A DNA stretch of 32,233 bases from Acetobacteraceae bacterium (lineage in GTDB: Bacteria > Pseudomonadota > Alphaproteobacteria > Acetobacterales > Acetobacteraceae): positions 1 through 32,233 of the forward strand of contig CANBXZ010000011.1 in NCBI GenBank assembly GCA_947373495.1, given 5' to 3'. Within the stretch, counting starts at the first letter, position 1. Each line of letters starts with the position of its first letter. This document shows, one piece after another, positions 15,158-23,799 of the stretch. The position numbers were made by a program, and so were the translations under genes. The notes beneath the pieces are model-generated. The model searched no databases. It was not told the DNA's origin and saw nothing but the letters and a program-made list of their open reading frames with translations.

Positions 15158-16507
15158 TCAGGCGGCGCGGAAATCCGCCAGGAAGCTTTCCATCGCGCCG
15201 CGCAGCTCGGCTGCCTGCGCCGCCTGGCCGGCGGCGGCGTGCAGCACCTGCACCGCGGCCTGGCCGGTGCTTTGCGCCCCGGTGCCCACGCCGGTGATGT
15301 GCGCGCTCACCTCCCGCGTGCCGGTGGCCACGTCCTGCACGCTGCGGGCAATCTCCTGCGTCGCGGCGCCCTGTTGCTCGATGGCGGCGGCGATGGCGGT
15401 GGCCACCTGGTTGATGTCGCCGATGGTCTGGGTGATGCCGCCAATGGCCTGCACCGCCTGCTGCGCCGCGGCCTGCAGGTCGCTGACCTGCTGGCTGATG
15501 GTCTCGGTGGCCTTGGTGGTCTGCGCCGCCAGGTTCTTCACCTCGCTGGCCACCACGGCGAAGCCCTTGCCCGCATCGCCGGCCCGGGCCGCCTCGATGG
15601 TGGCGTTCAGCGCCAGCAGGTTGGTCTGCGCCGCCACCTGGCCGATCAGCCCGACCACATCGCCGATCCGCTCCGCGCCACTGGCCAGGGCATGCATGAT
15701 GGTGTCGGTCCGCCGGGTATTCTCCACCGCCTGGTCCGTGGTGCGGGAGGAATGCGCTACCTGGCGGGAGATTTCGTTGATCGAGGCGGTGAGTTCCTCG
15801 GCCGCCGTGGCCACCGTCTGCACCCCGGCATTGGCCTGCTCGGCGGCGCCGGCCACCATGGTGGCCTGGGCGGAGGTTTCATCGGCCGTTGCGCTCAGCG
15901 CCTCGGCGGTCAGCTTCAACTCCCCGGCCTGGCTGGCCATGCCGCCGACCAGGCTGGAGAACTGGCCCTCGAACCGGTCCGCCAGGGTGCCGATGCGGCG
16001 GTCGAACCCGGCCTTGTTCTCCTCGATATAGATCGAGATGGCGATGTCCATGTCCAGCATCACCGCCTGGCTGAGCGCGTTCAGCAGCACCGCGGTGCGT
16101 ACCGCCGCCGCCGCCGGGTGCAGCCGGCTGCTGTATTGCGCCGCCGCCAGGGCATAGACCTTGCCCATGATGAAGCTGTAGCCGCCGATGTACCAACGCG
16201 GCTCCAGCCCGATGCGGCTGTGCATCTGGCCGATGCGGCGGACCGAGGCGACATAGGCGTCATCGAAGCGGCCGGAGAACAGCGCCATCCAGTGGCCCAG
16301 CTGGGCCTTGGAAGCGCGCTCCATGCCCGCCTTGCCCTGGAAGCGCGCCGCCAGCGCAGGCCATTGCTCCAGGTGCCGGTAGAAGCCGGCCATGATCTCC
16401 GGCAGGCCGCGTTCCAATGCCGGCATGAAATCCGCCAGGGCCTGACGGCTTGCCTCCGTCCAGCCGATGAAGGCGACACGGTCCTGGATTTCGGCACTGA
16501 GAGACAC
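15158..16507 (-). CDS. Globin-coupled methyl-accepting chemotaxis protein (HemAT-like, soluble)
   Basis: Haem-based oxygen/redox chemoreceptor of 449 aa from the preferred start. A globin-coupled-sensor domain fills about residues 14-165: MAGFYRHL places Tyr43 at the distal position, and [20 protein letters not shown] places His96 as proximal haem ligand, a spacing close to DosC and AfGcHK. A coiled-coil MCP signalling domain follows, with the conserved tip [20 protein letters not shown] near residues 295-314. No transmembrane segment is present, so it acts in the cytoplasm. There is no C-terminal CheR-binding pentapeptide. GTG 16507 has GGAG eight bases upstream; the in-frame GTG at 16528 has its purine run too close. 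No che genes are nearby. Confidence 0.9.
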   Translation of the reverse strand: MSLSAEIQDRVAFIGWTEASRQALADFMPALERGLPEIMAGFYRHLEQWPALAARFQGKAGMERASKAQLGHWMALFSGRFDDAYVASVRRIGQMHSRIGLEPRWYIGGYSFIMGKVYALAAAQYSSRLHPAAAAVRTAVLLNALSQAVMLDMDIAISIYIEENKAGFDRRIGTLADRFEGQFSSLVGGMASQAGELKLTAEALSATADETSAQATMVAGAAEQANAGVQTVATAAEELTASINEISRQVAHSSRTTDQAVENTRRTDTIMHALASGAERIGDVVGLIGQVAAQTNLLALNATIEAARAGDAGKGFAVVASEVKNLAAQTTKATETISQQVSDLQAAAQQAVQAIGGITQTIGDINQVATAIAAAIEQQGAATQEIARSVQDVATGTREVSAHITGVGTGAQSTGQAAVQVLHAAAGQAAQAAELRGAMESFLADFRAA

Positions 16508-16604
16508 GGGCGATACTCCATGCGGCACCCCCCCTTGATGGGAAGGCTGCCACCTGAGTTAGCGCCCGTTCCGGTAAAGCAGCGGCTAACGCCGCCCCCG
16601 CCCC

Positions 16605-18173
16605 TCAGGCCGCCACGGCGCCGGACCAGGGCGAGGCCAGGTCCGCAACCCCCACCACCGTGCCATCCGCGCCACGCTGGATCAGGTTGGGGCAGGCGAA
16701 GTTGATCGGGATCACGCCGTGGTCCACCTCCTCCAGCGGGCCCAGTGCGCGCAGCGCCGCCAGCGTGGCTTCCGGCAGCTTGCGGTCGGCCGAGACATGC
16801 TCCGGCCCGCTGACATCGATGCGCGGGTGATGCGCCGCCACTTCCGGGTCCATGCCGAAATCGGCGACGAAGCTGAGCAACTGGAACACCGAGGCCATGA
16901 TCCGCCGCCCGCCGGAAGCGCCGCAGGCAATCTCCGGCCGGCCATCGGCGCCCAGCGCGATGATCGGGCTCATGTTGGTCAGCGGCCGCTTGCGCGGGGC
17001 AATGGCGTTCGGCGTGCCCGGCCGCGGGTCGAACCACATGACGCCGTTGTTCATCAGCACGCCGGTCTTCGGCAGCACCACCCGGCTGCCCATGGAGGAC
17101 AGCAGCGTGGTGGTCATCGAGATCATCATGCCGTCCTTGTCGCAGACGGTCAGGTGGGTGGTGCAACTGTCGGCCTGGTTGTCGCCCTCCCCCAGGCCGG
17201 CCAGGCGGTCGGCATAGGCGGCCTTCATGCTGGCGGCCAGTTGCGCGTACCAACCGGCCGAGGGCGTGCCGCCGAGTTCGGCATCCGCCATCCGCTGCAT
17301 CACGTCGCGATAGGTGGGCGCGGCGGTGAGGCCGTTGGAGAGCAGCAGCGTGCGGCCATGCCAGGGCGCGCGCACCGCCGGCAGCACCCGGGCCTGGCAG
17401 GCGGCCAGGTCCGCGGCGGCCACGAAGCCGCCCATCTCCTTCATGTCGGCCGCCACGGCGGCGGCGATGTCGCCCTGGTAGAAGTCCTGCCAGCCGGCGT
17501 GCTGCAGGCGTTCCAGCGTGGCTGGCAGATTGCCCTGGGTGAAGAAGCCGGTATTGCCCTGGTAGGGCGGCACCGGCGGCAGGCCATTGGGCAGGTAGAT
17601 GCGGGCGCTTTCCGGGTACAGCCGCAGCACGGCGGCCGAGGCAGCCACCTTCAGCGTGGTGTACCAGTCCTGCGGCAGGCCGCGTTTGGCCAGCGCCACC
17701 GCCGGCGCCAGCACGTCCTTCCACGGCAGCTTGCCGTAGCGGCTGTGCAGCAGCGCATAGCCGGCCACGGCCGAGGGGATCAGCGCCGACATCGGGCCGT
17801 GGACGTTGCGGTCCTCCACCACTTCCGGCCAGGGGAACAGGTCCAGCTTCATCCGCCCGGTCATCGGGTAGGCGCTGGGGTCCAGCCCGGCCGGGGAGAC
17901 CGGGCCGAAATCGAAGGTCTCGCCCGGGCTGGCGCCGCCGGCCACCTGGGCGAAGCCGATGCCGCCCAGGCCGCAATTCCACGGCTCGATCGCGGCCAGG
18001 CAGAAGGCGGTGGCCACCGCGGCGTCGGCCGCGGTGCCGCCGGCGGCCAGCATGGCGGCCCCGGCTTCCGCCGCCACCTTCACCTGGGAGACGACCATGC
18101 CGCCCTGGCCACGCGCCGCCGGCTTGGCGATGGCCCAGTTCTGGGTGAGATGCGGGGTTGGGGTATAGGTCAT
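16605..18173 (-). CDS. Gamma-glutamyltransferase family protein
   Basis: Ntn-hydrolase of the GGT family, 522 aa, normally self-cleaved into large and small subunits at a Thr. The cleavage/nucleophile site is visible as DSCTTHLTVCDKDG, with Thr338 opening the small subunit. SSMGSRVVLPKTGVLMNNG and GASGGRRIM match the GGT substrate and oxyanion segments. Where classical GGTs have NN(E/Q)MDDF, with the Asp gripping the glutamyl alpha-amino group, this protein reads NNGVMWFDP, so gamma-glutamyl specificity is doubtful and an acylase-like role is possible. No signal peptide, whereas many GGTs are periplasmic. It lies 73 bp downstream of a GntR regulator on the same strand. Confidence 0.9.
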   Translation of the reverse strand: MTYTPTPHLTQNWAIAKPAARGQGGMVVSQVKVAAEAGAAMLAAGGTAADAAVATAFCLAAIEPWNCGLGGIGFAQVAGGASPGETFDFGPVSPAGLDPSAYPMTGRMKLDLFPWPEVVEDRNVHGPMSALIPSAVAGYALLHSRYGKLPWKDVLAPAVALAKRGLPQDWYTTLKVAASAAVLRLYPESARIYLPNGLPPVPPYQGNTGFFTQGNLPATLERLQHAGWQDFYQGDIAAAVAADMKEMGGFVAAADLAACQARVLPAVRAPWHGRTLLLSNGLTAAPTYRDVMQRMADAELGGTPSAGWYAQLAASMKAAYADRLAGLGEGDNQADSCTTHLTVCDKDGMMISMTTTLLSSMGSRVVLPKTGVLMNNGVMWFDPRPGTPNAIAPRKRPLTNMSPIIALGADGRPEIACGASGGRRIMASVFQLLSFVADFGMDPEVAAHHPRIDVSGPEHVSADRKLPEATLAALRALGPLEEVDHGVIPINFACPNLIQRGADGTVVGVADLASPWSGAVAA

Positions 18174-18246
18174 TGTCGGCTGGTCCCTGCGGTTGCCCGC
18201 ATGGTCCCGCCAGACCGGGCCGGGGGCAAGACCCCGGCTGCGGGGC

Positions 18247-18996
18247 TCAGCCCGCGGGCTGGCGCCGGCGCTGGTCCAGCGCGGCCTCGAAGTCGAAGCC
18301 CTGGTGCCAGTTGATATGGCTGGTCAGCACCGCGGTGGCGGCCTTCAGGTCGCCGCGTTCCAGCGCCGCGATCAGCGCGTCGTGCTCGGCCGCCGCCTGG
18401 GCCAGGGTCTGGGCACCAAGGCCCAGCCCCCACACCACGGCCAGTTGCCGCGCCAGGCTGTTCCACACCGCGGCCAGCGGCGCATTGCCGGACCAGCGGC
18501 ACAACTCGCCATGGAAGGCTTCCTCGGTCGCCACCAGGGCGGCGGGGTCGCCGATTTCCTGTGCCTGGGCATAGGCGGTGGCAAAGCGACGCAGCCCGGC
18601 GAAGCGTTCCGCCCCGCCCGGCCGGCGCATGGCTTCCTGCACCGCCAGGCTTTCCAGCGCCAGCCGCACGCGCATCACCTCGGCCACGCTGGCGTTGGAA
18701 ACCTGCATCAGCCGCATGCCCTTGTAGGGCGTGCTGACCACGATGCCCTGGCTTTCCAGCAGCCGCAGCGCCTCACGCACCGGCACGCGGGAAATGCCCA
18801 GGTCGCGGGCGATCTCGGCTTCCACCAGGCGATCACCGGGCAGGAACACGCCGCGCGCGGCCGCGCCGACAATGGCCTCGGCGGCCTGTTCAACCATGGT
18901 TCGCGGCTGCACGGGCAGCAACCGCCGCGGTTCGGCCAAGGCCGAGCCAACTTCGCCGGGAGCGGCTACTCGCGTCCGGTGCTCACGTAGAGCCAC
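18247..18996 (-). CDS. GntR family regulator, FadR/FCD subfamily
   Basis: DNA-binding repressor/activator with an N-terminal winged helix (AIVGAAARGVFLPGDRLVEA, then IARDLGISRVPVREALRLLE) and a C-terminal FCD ligand domain. The FCD domain keeps the metal-site pattern: ATEEAFHGELCR, AAEHDALIAALERGDLKAA and LTSHINWHQ supply the histidines. FCD regulators usually sense small organic acids. The start is uncertain: GTG 18996 (249 aa) has a purine-rich stretch upstream, TTG 19047 would be longest, and ATG 18897 would give 216 aa starting right before the winged helix. It heads an operon with the GGT-like gene and is divergent from malate synthase G, so it may control either or both. Confidence 0.88.
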   Translation of the reverse strand: MALREHRTRVAAPGEVGSALAEPRRLLPVQPRTMVEQAAEAIVGAAARGVFLPGDRLVEAEIARDLGISRVPVREALRLLESQGIVVSTPYKGMRLMQVSNASVAEVMRVRLALESLAVQEAMRRPGGAERFAGLRRFATAYAQAQEIGDPAALVATEEAFHGELCRWSGNAPLAAVWNSLARQLAVVWGLGLGAQTLAQAAAEHDALIAALERGDLKAATAVLTSHINWHQGFDFEAALDQRRRQPAG

Positions 18997-19235
18997 GCTG
19001 GGGGATCCCTTCGAGGGGAGGGGGGAAGAGGTGCAGACTAAATTCAATCTGCTGGTTTAGGAAGCCGCCGCTCGCGAAATGGCGATCAACTGTAACCGAA
19101 GAGCGACATCTGTGGCCCGGCAGGCACAGGCCGCCGGCCTCCCCCACCCTTCCGCTCCGGGCGGCTACCAACCGGCGCTTTGGCTTTCCACTCCGGCAAC
19201 CCCTTCCCCGCGGCGGCATTGCCGCCTAGTTACCG

Positions 19236-19257
19236 GCCTTGGTTCAGGGGCCAAGGC
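19236..19257 (+). promoter_or_regulatory. Small hairpin in malate synthase leader
   Basis: GCCTTGG (19236-19242) pairs exactly with CCAAGGC (19251-19257) around an 8-base loop, ending 14 bases before the ribosome site AGGGAG of glcB. It is within the 287-bp divergent region to the GntR gene. I saw no convincing -35/-10 pair or FCD-type operator in the rest of that region. Confidence 0.3.
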
Positions 19258-19283
19258 GCCCCGAAGCGGCAGGGAGAGATGCG

Positions 19284-21449
19284 GTGCAGGACATGGTGGA
19301 GATTGCCGGCCTGAAGGTGGCCCGGGCACTGCGCGACTTCATGGAGCAGGAAGCCCTGCCCGGCACCGGCGTGGCGCCGGAAGCCTTCTGGGCCGGCTAT
19401 GCCGCCATCCTGGCCAAGCTGGCGCCGCGCAACGCCGCGCTGCTGGCCAAGCGGGACGCCCTGCAGGCGAAGATCGACGCCTGGCACCGCGCCAACCCGG
19501 CCCGCCCGGTGGACCAGGCCGCCTATGTCGCCATGCTGCGGGAGATTGGCTACCTGGTGCCGGAAGGCCCGGCCTTCAGCGTGGCCACGCAGAATGTGGA
19601 CCCCGAGATCGCCAGCATGGCCGGCCCGCAGCTGGTGGTGCCGACCTCCAACGCCCGCTACGCGCTGAACGCCGCCAATGCCCGCTGGGGCAGCCTGTAT
19701 GATGCGCTGTACGGCACCGATGCCATTTCGGAGGCCGATGGCGCCGAGCGCGGCCGCGGCTACAACCCGAAGCGCGGCGCCAAGGTCATTGCCTTCGCCC
19801 GCCAGGTGCTGGACGACGCGGTGCCGCTGGCCGGCGCCAGCCACAAGGACGCCAAGGGCTATGCCGTGGTCGGCGGCGCCCTGGCGGTGACGCTGCTGAA
19901 CGGCAGCACCGTGGGCCTGCAGGACCCGGCCCAGTTCCGCGGCTACAATGGCGAGGCCGGCGCGCCGGGCACGCTGCTGTTCGCCCATAACGGCATGCAC
20001 ATGGAATTGCGGGTGGACCGCAGCCACCCGATCGGCAAGGACGACGCCGCCGGCATCTCCGACCTGGTGCTGGAAAGCGCGCTGACCACCATCCAGGACG
20101 CGGAGGACAGCGTGGCCGCGGTGGATGCCGAGGACAAGGTGCTGGTGTACCGCAACTGGCTGGGGCTGATGAACGGCACGCTGGAAGCCAGCTTCGAGAA
20201 GGGCGGCGGCACCCTGGTGCGCAAGCTGAACCCGGACCGCAGCTATACCAGGCCGGAAGGCACCGGCCTGCGCTGGCTGGCCGGGCGCAGCCTCATGCTC
20301 ATCCGCAATGTCGGCCACCACATGATGACCGACGTGGTGACGCTGGGCGGTGCCGAGACGCCGGAGACCATCCTGGATGCGATGTGCACGGTGGCGATCG
20401 CGCTGCATGACATCCGCGGCAAGAAGCTGAACAGCCGCGCCGGCAGCGTCTACATCGTGAAGCCGAAGATGCATGGGCCGGAGGAAGTCTCCTGGGCCAA
20501 TGACCTGTTCGCGGCGGTGGAGGATGCACTCGGCATCGAGCGCTTCACGCTGAAGATGGGCATCATGGACGAGGAACGCCGCACCACGGTGAACCTGGGC
20601 GAATGCATCCGCGCCGCCGCCAACCGGGTGGCCTTCATCAACACCGGCTTCCTCGACCGCACCGGCGACGAGATCCATACCTCGATGGAAGCCGGCGCCA
20701 TGATCCGCAAGAACGACATGCGGGCCACCGCCTGGATCAAGCACTACGAGGACAACAACGTCGATGTCGGCCTGGCCAGCGGCCTGCGCGGCCGCGCGCA
20801 GATCGGCAAGGGCATGTGGGCGGCGCCGGACATGATGGCGGCGATGATCGAGCAGAAGGTCGGCCACCCCAAGGCCGGCGCCAACACCGCCTGGGTGCCG
20901 AGCCCGACGGCGGCCACGCTGCACGCGCTGCACTATCACCAAGTCAGCGTCGCCGCCCGGCAGGATGAGTTGGCGAAGGGCGGCAAGCGCGCCGACCTGA
21001 ACGCCATCCTCACCGTGCCGCTGGCCGAAAACACCAACTGGTCGCCGGCCGATGTGCAGGCCGAACTGGACAACAACGCCCAGGGCATCCTGGGCTACGT
21101 GGTCCGCTGGGTGGACCAGGGCGTGGGCTGCTCCAAGGTGCCGGACATCAACAATGTCGGCCTGATGGAGGACCGCGCGACGCTGCGCATCTCCGCCCAG
21201 CACATCGCCAACTGGCTGCGCCACGGCATCTGCACCGAAGCCCAGGTGCTGGAGACCATGAAGCGCATGGCCACCGTGGTGGACAGGCAGAACGCCGACG
21301 ACGCCGCCTATACCGCCATGGCCCCGGGCTATGACGGCCCGGCGTTCAAGGCGGCCTGCGACCTGGTGTTCCAGGGGGCGGCGCAGCCGAACGGCTATAC
21401 CGAGTTCGTGCTGCACGCCCGCCGGCGCGAAGCCAAGGCGCGCGGCTGA
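19284..21449 (+). CDS. glcB: Malate synthase G
   Basis: Condenses glyoxylate with acetyl-CoA to malate (glyoxylate shunt/glycolate use), cytoplasmic monomer. From GTG 19284 it is 721 aa, against 723 in E. coli GlcB; AGGGAG lies at good spacing upstream, and ATG 19293 is an alternative. Active-site residues are in place: Arg341 in [11 protein letters not shown], Glu430 in [10 protein letters not shown], Asp458 in [12 protein letters not shown] (Mg2+ site), and the catalytic base Asp630 in [15 protein letters not shown], with Cys616 in [23 protein letters not shown] is another isoform-G signature. No isocitrate lyase or glycolate oxidase gene is in the window. It is divergent from a GntR/FCD regulator, an arrangement like E. 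coli glcC-glc. Confidence 0.97.
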   Translation: MQDMVEIAGLKVARALRDFMEQEALPGTGVAPEAFWAGYAAILAKLAPRNAALLAKRDALQAKIDAWHRANPARPVDQAAYVAMLREIGYLVPEGPAFSVATQNVDPEIASMAGPQLVVPTSNARYALNAANARWGSLYDALYGTDAISEADGAERGRGYNPKRGAKVIAFARQVLDDAVPLAGASHKDAKGYAVVGGALAVTLLNGSTVGLQDPAQFRGYNGEAGAPGTLLFAHNGMHMELRVDRSHPIGKDDAAGISDLVLESALTTIQDAEDSVAAVDAEDKVLVYRNWLGLMNGTLEASFEKGGGTLVRKLNPDRSYTRPEGTGLRWLAGRSLMLIRNVGHHMMTDVVTLGGAETPETILDAMCTVAIALHDIRGKKLNSRAGSVYIVKPKMHGPEEVSWANDLFAAVEDALGIERFTLKMGIMDEERRTTVNLGECIRAAANRVAFINTGFLDRTGDEIHTSMEAGAMIRKNDMRATAWIKHYEDNNVDVGLASGLRGRAQIGKGMWAAPDMMAAMIEQKVGHPKAGANTAWVPSPTAATLHALHYHQVSVAARQDELAKGGKRADLNAILTVPLAENTNWSPADVQAELDNNAQGILGYVVRWVDQGVGCSKVPDINNVGLMEDRATLRISAQHIANWLRHGICTEAQVLETMKRMATVVDRQNADDAAYTAMAPGYDGPAFKAACDLVFQGAAQPNGYTEFVLHARRREAKARG

Positions 21450-21461
21450 GCCGCACGCAAA

Positions 21462-21486
21462 CCCTCCCCCACGGCGTGGGGGAGGG
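21462..21486 (+). terminator. GC-rich 11-bp-stem hairpin after glcB overlapping the next ribosome site
   Basis: CCCTCCCCCAC (21462-21472) and GTGGGGGAGGG (21476-21486) pair perfectly around a GGC loop, 12 bases after the glcB stop. It lacks a T-run. Its right arm contains GGAGGG (21481-21486), the candidate ribosome site for the next gene, so it may both attenuate read-through and mask translation initiation. Confidence 0.55.
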
Positions 21487-21500
21487 CTAAGGTGGCCGGC

Positions 21501-22472
21501 ATGTCATACGTCCAACTCCCCCGCCGCGCCCTGCTGGGCGCGCTGGCGCTGCCCGCCATCGCCCGTGCCCAGGATTCCTGGCCCAACCGGCCGGTGAAGA
21601 TCGTGGTGCCCTTCCCGCCCGGCGGGTCGAACGACACCATCGCCCGGCCGCTGGCGGAACGCCTGACGCGCCAGCTGGGCCAGCCCTTCGTCATCGAGAA
21701 TCGCGGCGGCGCCGGCGGCAGCATCGGCGCCGGCACGGTGGCCCAGGCCCCGGCGGATGGCTACACGTTGATGGTCACCTCCAGCAGCTTCCCCACCAGC
21801 GCGGTGCTGCAGAAAACCCCCTGGGATGCCGAGGGCAGCTTCGACGCCATCGCCCTGCTGGCCCGCGCGCCGTTCTTCCTGATGGTCAACCCGCGCTTCG
21901 CCGCGCAGGACGTGCAGGCGCTGGTCAAGCTCAGCCAGGAACGCCCGGGCAGCGTGGACTACGGCACCTCGGGCGCTGGCGGCATCAACCACTTCATCAC
22001 CGAATACTTCTGCCTGCAGGCCGGCATTCGGATGAACCACATTCCCTACCGCGGCACCGCGCCGGCGGTGACCGACCTGATGGCCGGCAACATCAACCTG
22101 ATGCTGACCACGGTGGCCAGCGCCAACGCCGCCATCCGCGAAGGCCGGGTGCGCTGCATCGCCGCCACCGCCGAAGGCGGCGACCTGCCGCCGGGCGTGG
22201 CCCCGGTGCGCACGGTGAAGCAGCAGGGCGTGGACTACGAGGTTTCGATCTGGTGGGGGCTGCTGGCGCCCAAGGGCGTGCCGGAGGCGCTGCGCCGCAC
22301 CATCCACCGCGCCTGCGCCGAAGCCGTGGCCGACACCAACCTGGCCCGGATCTACGACGCCGAGGGCGCCAAGCCGGCCACCGACCCCTTCGGCAGCTTC
22401 GCCCAGGTGCTGCACAGCGACCTGGAACGCTGGCGCCGGGTGAAGGAAGCCGCCAATATCCGGGCAGAATGA
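21501..22472 (+). CDS. TTT substrate-binding protein coupled to CoA-transferase
   Basis: Bug/TctC-family receptor of 323 aa. Signal MSYVQLPRRALLGALALPAI ends at ARAQD, and the mature chain opens SWPNRPVKIVVPFPPGGSND. VIENRGGAGGSIGAGT, ADGYTLMV, DYGTSGAGGINHF and HIPYRGTAPAVTDLMAG are family blocks. ATG 21501 is preceded by AAGGTGG; GTG 21492 is in frame, 5 bases after GGAGGG, and cannot be excluded. The stop codon overlaps the start of a CaiB/BaiF CoA-transferase by 4 bp (22469-22472), so the two are translated together. The ligand is therefore probably a carboxylic acid that is activated to its CoA thioester after uptake. Confidence 0.92.
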   Translation: MSYVQLPRRALLGALALPAIARAQDSWPNRPVKIVVPFPPGGSNDTIARPLAERLTRQLGQPFVIENRGGAGGSIGAGTVAQAPADGYTLMVTSSSFPTSAVLQKTPWDAEGSFDAIALLARAPFFLMVNPRFAAQDVQALVKLSQERPGSVDYGTSGAGGINHFITEYFCLQAGIRMNHIPYRGTAPAVTDLMAGNINLMLTTVASANAAIREGRVRCIAATAEGGDLPPGVAPVRTVKQQGVDYEVSIWWGLLAPKGVPEALRRTIHRACAEAVADTNLARIYDAEGAKPATDPFGSFAQVLHSDLERWRRVKEAANIRAE

Positions 22473-23701
22473 TGCAACCCGAACGCAAGAGCTTCGACCC
22501 CACGGCCACGGGCGCGCTGGATGGCGTGCGCGTGGTCGACCTCTCCCGCCTGGTGGCCGGCAACATCCTGACCAAGGTGCTGGCCGACCATGGCGCCGAG
22601 GTGGTGAAGGTTGAACCGCCGGAAGGCGACACGCTGCGCGCCTGGCGGATCAACGGCATCTCCACCGCCTGGAAGACGCTGAGCCGCAACAAGAAGTCGG
22701 TAGCGCTGAAGCTGCGCGACCCGGACGGCATCGCGGTGGTCAAGCACCTGGTCAAGGGCGCCGCGATCTTCGTGGAAAGCTTCCGCGCCGGCGTGCTGGA
22801 AGCCATGGGCCTGGGGCCGGAGGTGTTGCTGGCGATCAACCCGCACCTGGTCATCGTGCGGGTTTCCGGCTGGGGGCAGACCGGCCCCTACCGCCACAAG
22901 CCCGGCTTCGGCACCCTCATCGAAGGCTATGCCGGCTACGCCGCCACCTGCGGCTTCGAGGATCGCGAGCCGGTGCTGCCGCCGATGTACATGGCGGATG
23001 GCTATGCCGGGCTCTACGGCGCCTCGGCCGCCATGATCGCGCTGCGCGTGGCCGAACGCGGCGGGCCGGGGCAGGTCATCGACCTGTCGCTGTTCGACCC
23101 GCTGTTCACCATGCTGGAACCCCAGGTGGCGAATTGGCGGCTGACCCGCCAGCGCAAGCCCCGCACCGGCAGCCGCAGCACCAATGCCGCGCCGCGCAAC
23201 GCCTACCAGACCAGCGACGGCAAGTGGGTCTGCCTCTCCGCCTCCACCCAGGGCATGACCGAGAAGCTGTTCCGCAGCATCGGGCGGGAGGACATGATCG
23301 CCGACCCGCGCTTCGCCACCAATCAGAAGCGGGTTGAAAACGGCATCGCGCTGGACAAGGTGATCGCCGACTACATCGCGGCGCGGGACCTGGCGACGAC
23401 GCTGGCGCATTTCGACCAGGCCGGCGTGACCATCGGCCCGATCATGGAAGCCGAGCAACTGGACGGCGACCCCTACCTGGTGCAGCACGAATCGCTGGTG
23501 GAAGTGCCGGACGACGAAATGCCCGGCGGCTGGCTGCCGATGCATGGCGCCGTGCCGCGGCTTTCCGGCACCCCGGGCATCCTGGCCCGGCCGGCGCCGA
23601 AGCTGGGCGAGCACAATGAGGAGATCCTGCGCCCGCTGCTGGGCCAGGATGAATTGGAACGCCTGCGGGCCGCCAAGGTTGTGCTGGACAGCAACGCCTG
23701 A
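22469..23701 (+). CDS. CaiB/BaiF family CoA-transferase (class III)
   Basis: Transfers CoA between carboxylic acids through a mixed-anhydride/thioester on an active-site Asp; 410 aa, usual for the family. The N-terminal block GALDGVRVVDLSRLVAGNI, followed by ADHGAEVVKVEPPEGD, is the family signature, and the nucleophile Asp is in PPMYMADGYAGLYGAS (about residue 176). SGWGQTGPYRHKPGF and the EGYAGYA loop also match. The start is ATGATG at 22469/22472, overlapping the TTT receptor's stop (ATGA), with no strong ribosome site of its own, as expected for coupled translation. Substrates cannot be assigned; succinyl-CoA or acetyl-CoA donors and small dicarboxylates are common. Confidence 0.93.
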   Translation: MMQPERKSFDPTATGALDGVRVVDLSRLVAGNILTKVLADHGAEVVKVEPPEGDTLRAWRINGISTAWKTLSRNKKSVALKLRDPDGIAVVKHLVKGAAIFVESFRAGVLEAMGLGPEVLLAINPHLVIVRVSGWGQTGPYRHKPGFGTLIEGYAGYAATCGFEDREPVLPPMYMADGYAGLYGASAAMIALRVAERGGPGQVIDLSLFDPLFTMLEPQVANWRLTRQRKPRTGSRSTNAAPRNAYQTSDGKWVCLSASTQGMTEKLFRSIGREDMIADPRFATNQKRVENGIALDKVIADYIAARDLATTLAHFDQAGVTIGPIMEAEQLDGDPYLVQHESLVEVPDDEMPGGWLPMHGAVPRLSGTPGILARPAPKLGEHNEEILRPLLGQDELERLRAAKVVLDSNA

Positions 23702-23799
23702 ACCGCGCCGCCCGGCGGTGCGCCGCCGCCTTTCACACCACAAGACCGGGGCGGGGCGTTCCCCCCACCCTGGCCCCCTGGGCCTGAGGAAGAACCGCC

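Noticed and set aside
19230-21416. 728-codon open frame antisense to malate synthase G
   Set aside because: His/Gly/Ala/Arg-rich with no recognisable domain; glcB on the other strand matches its family over its entire length, so this is a GC-driven shadow.
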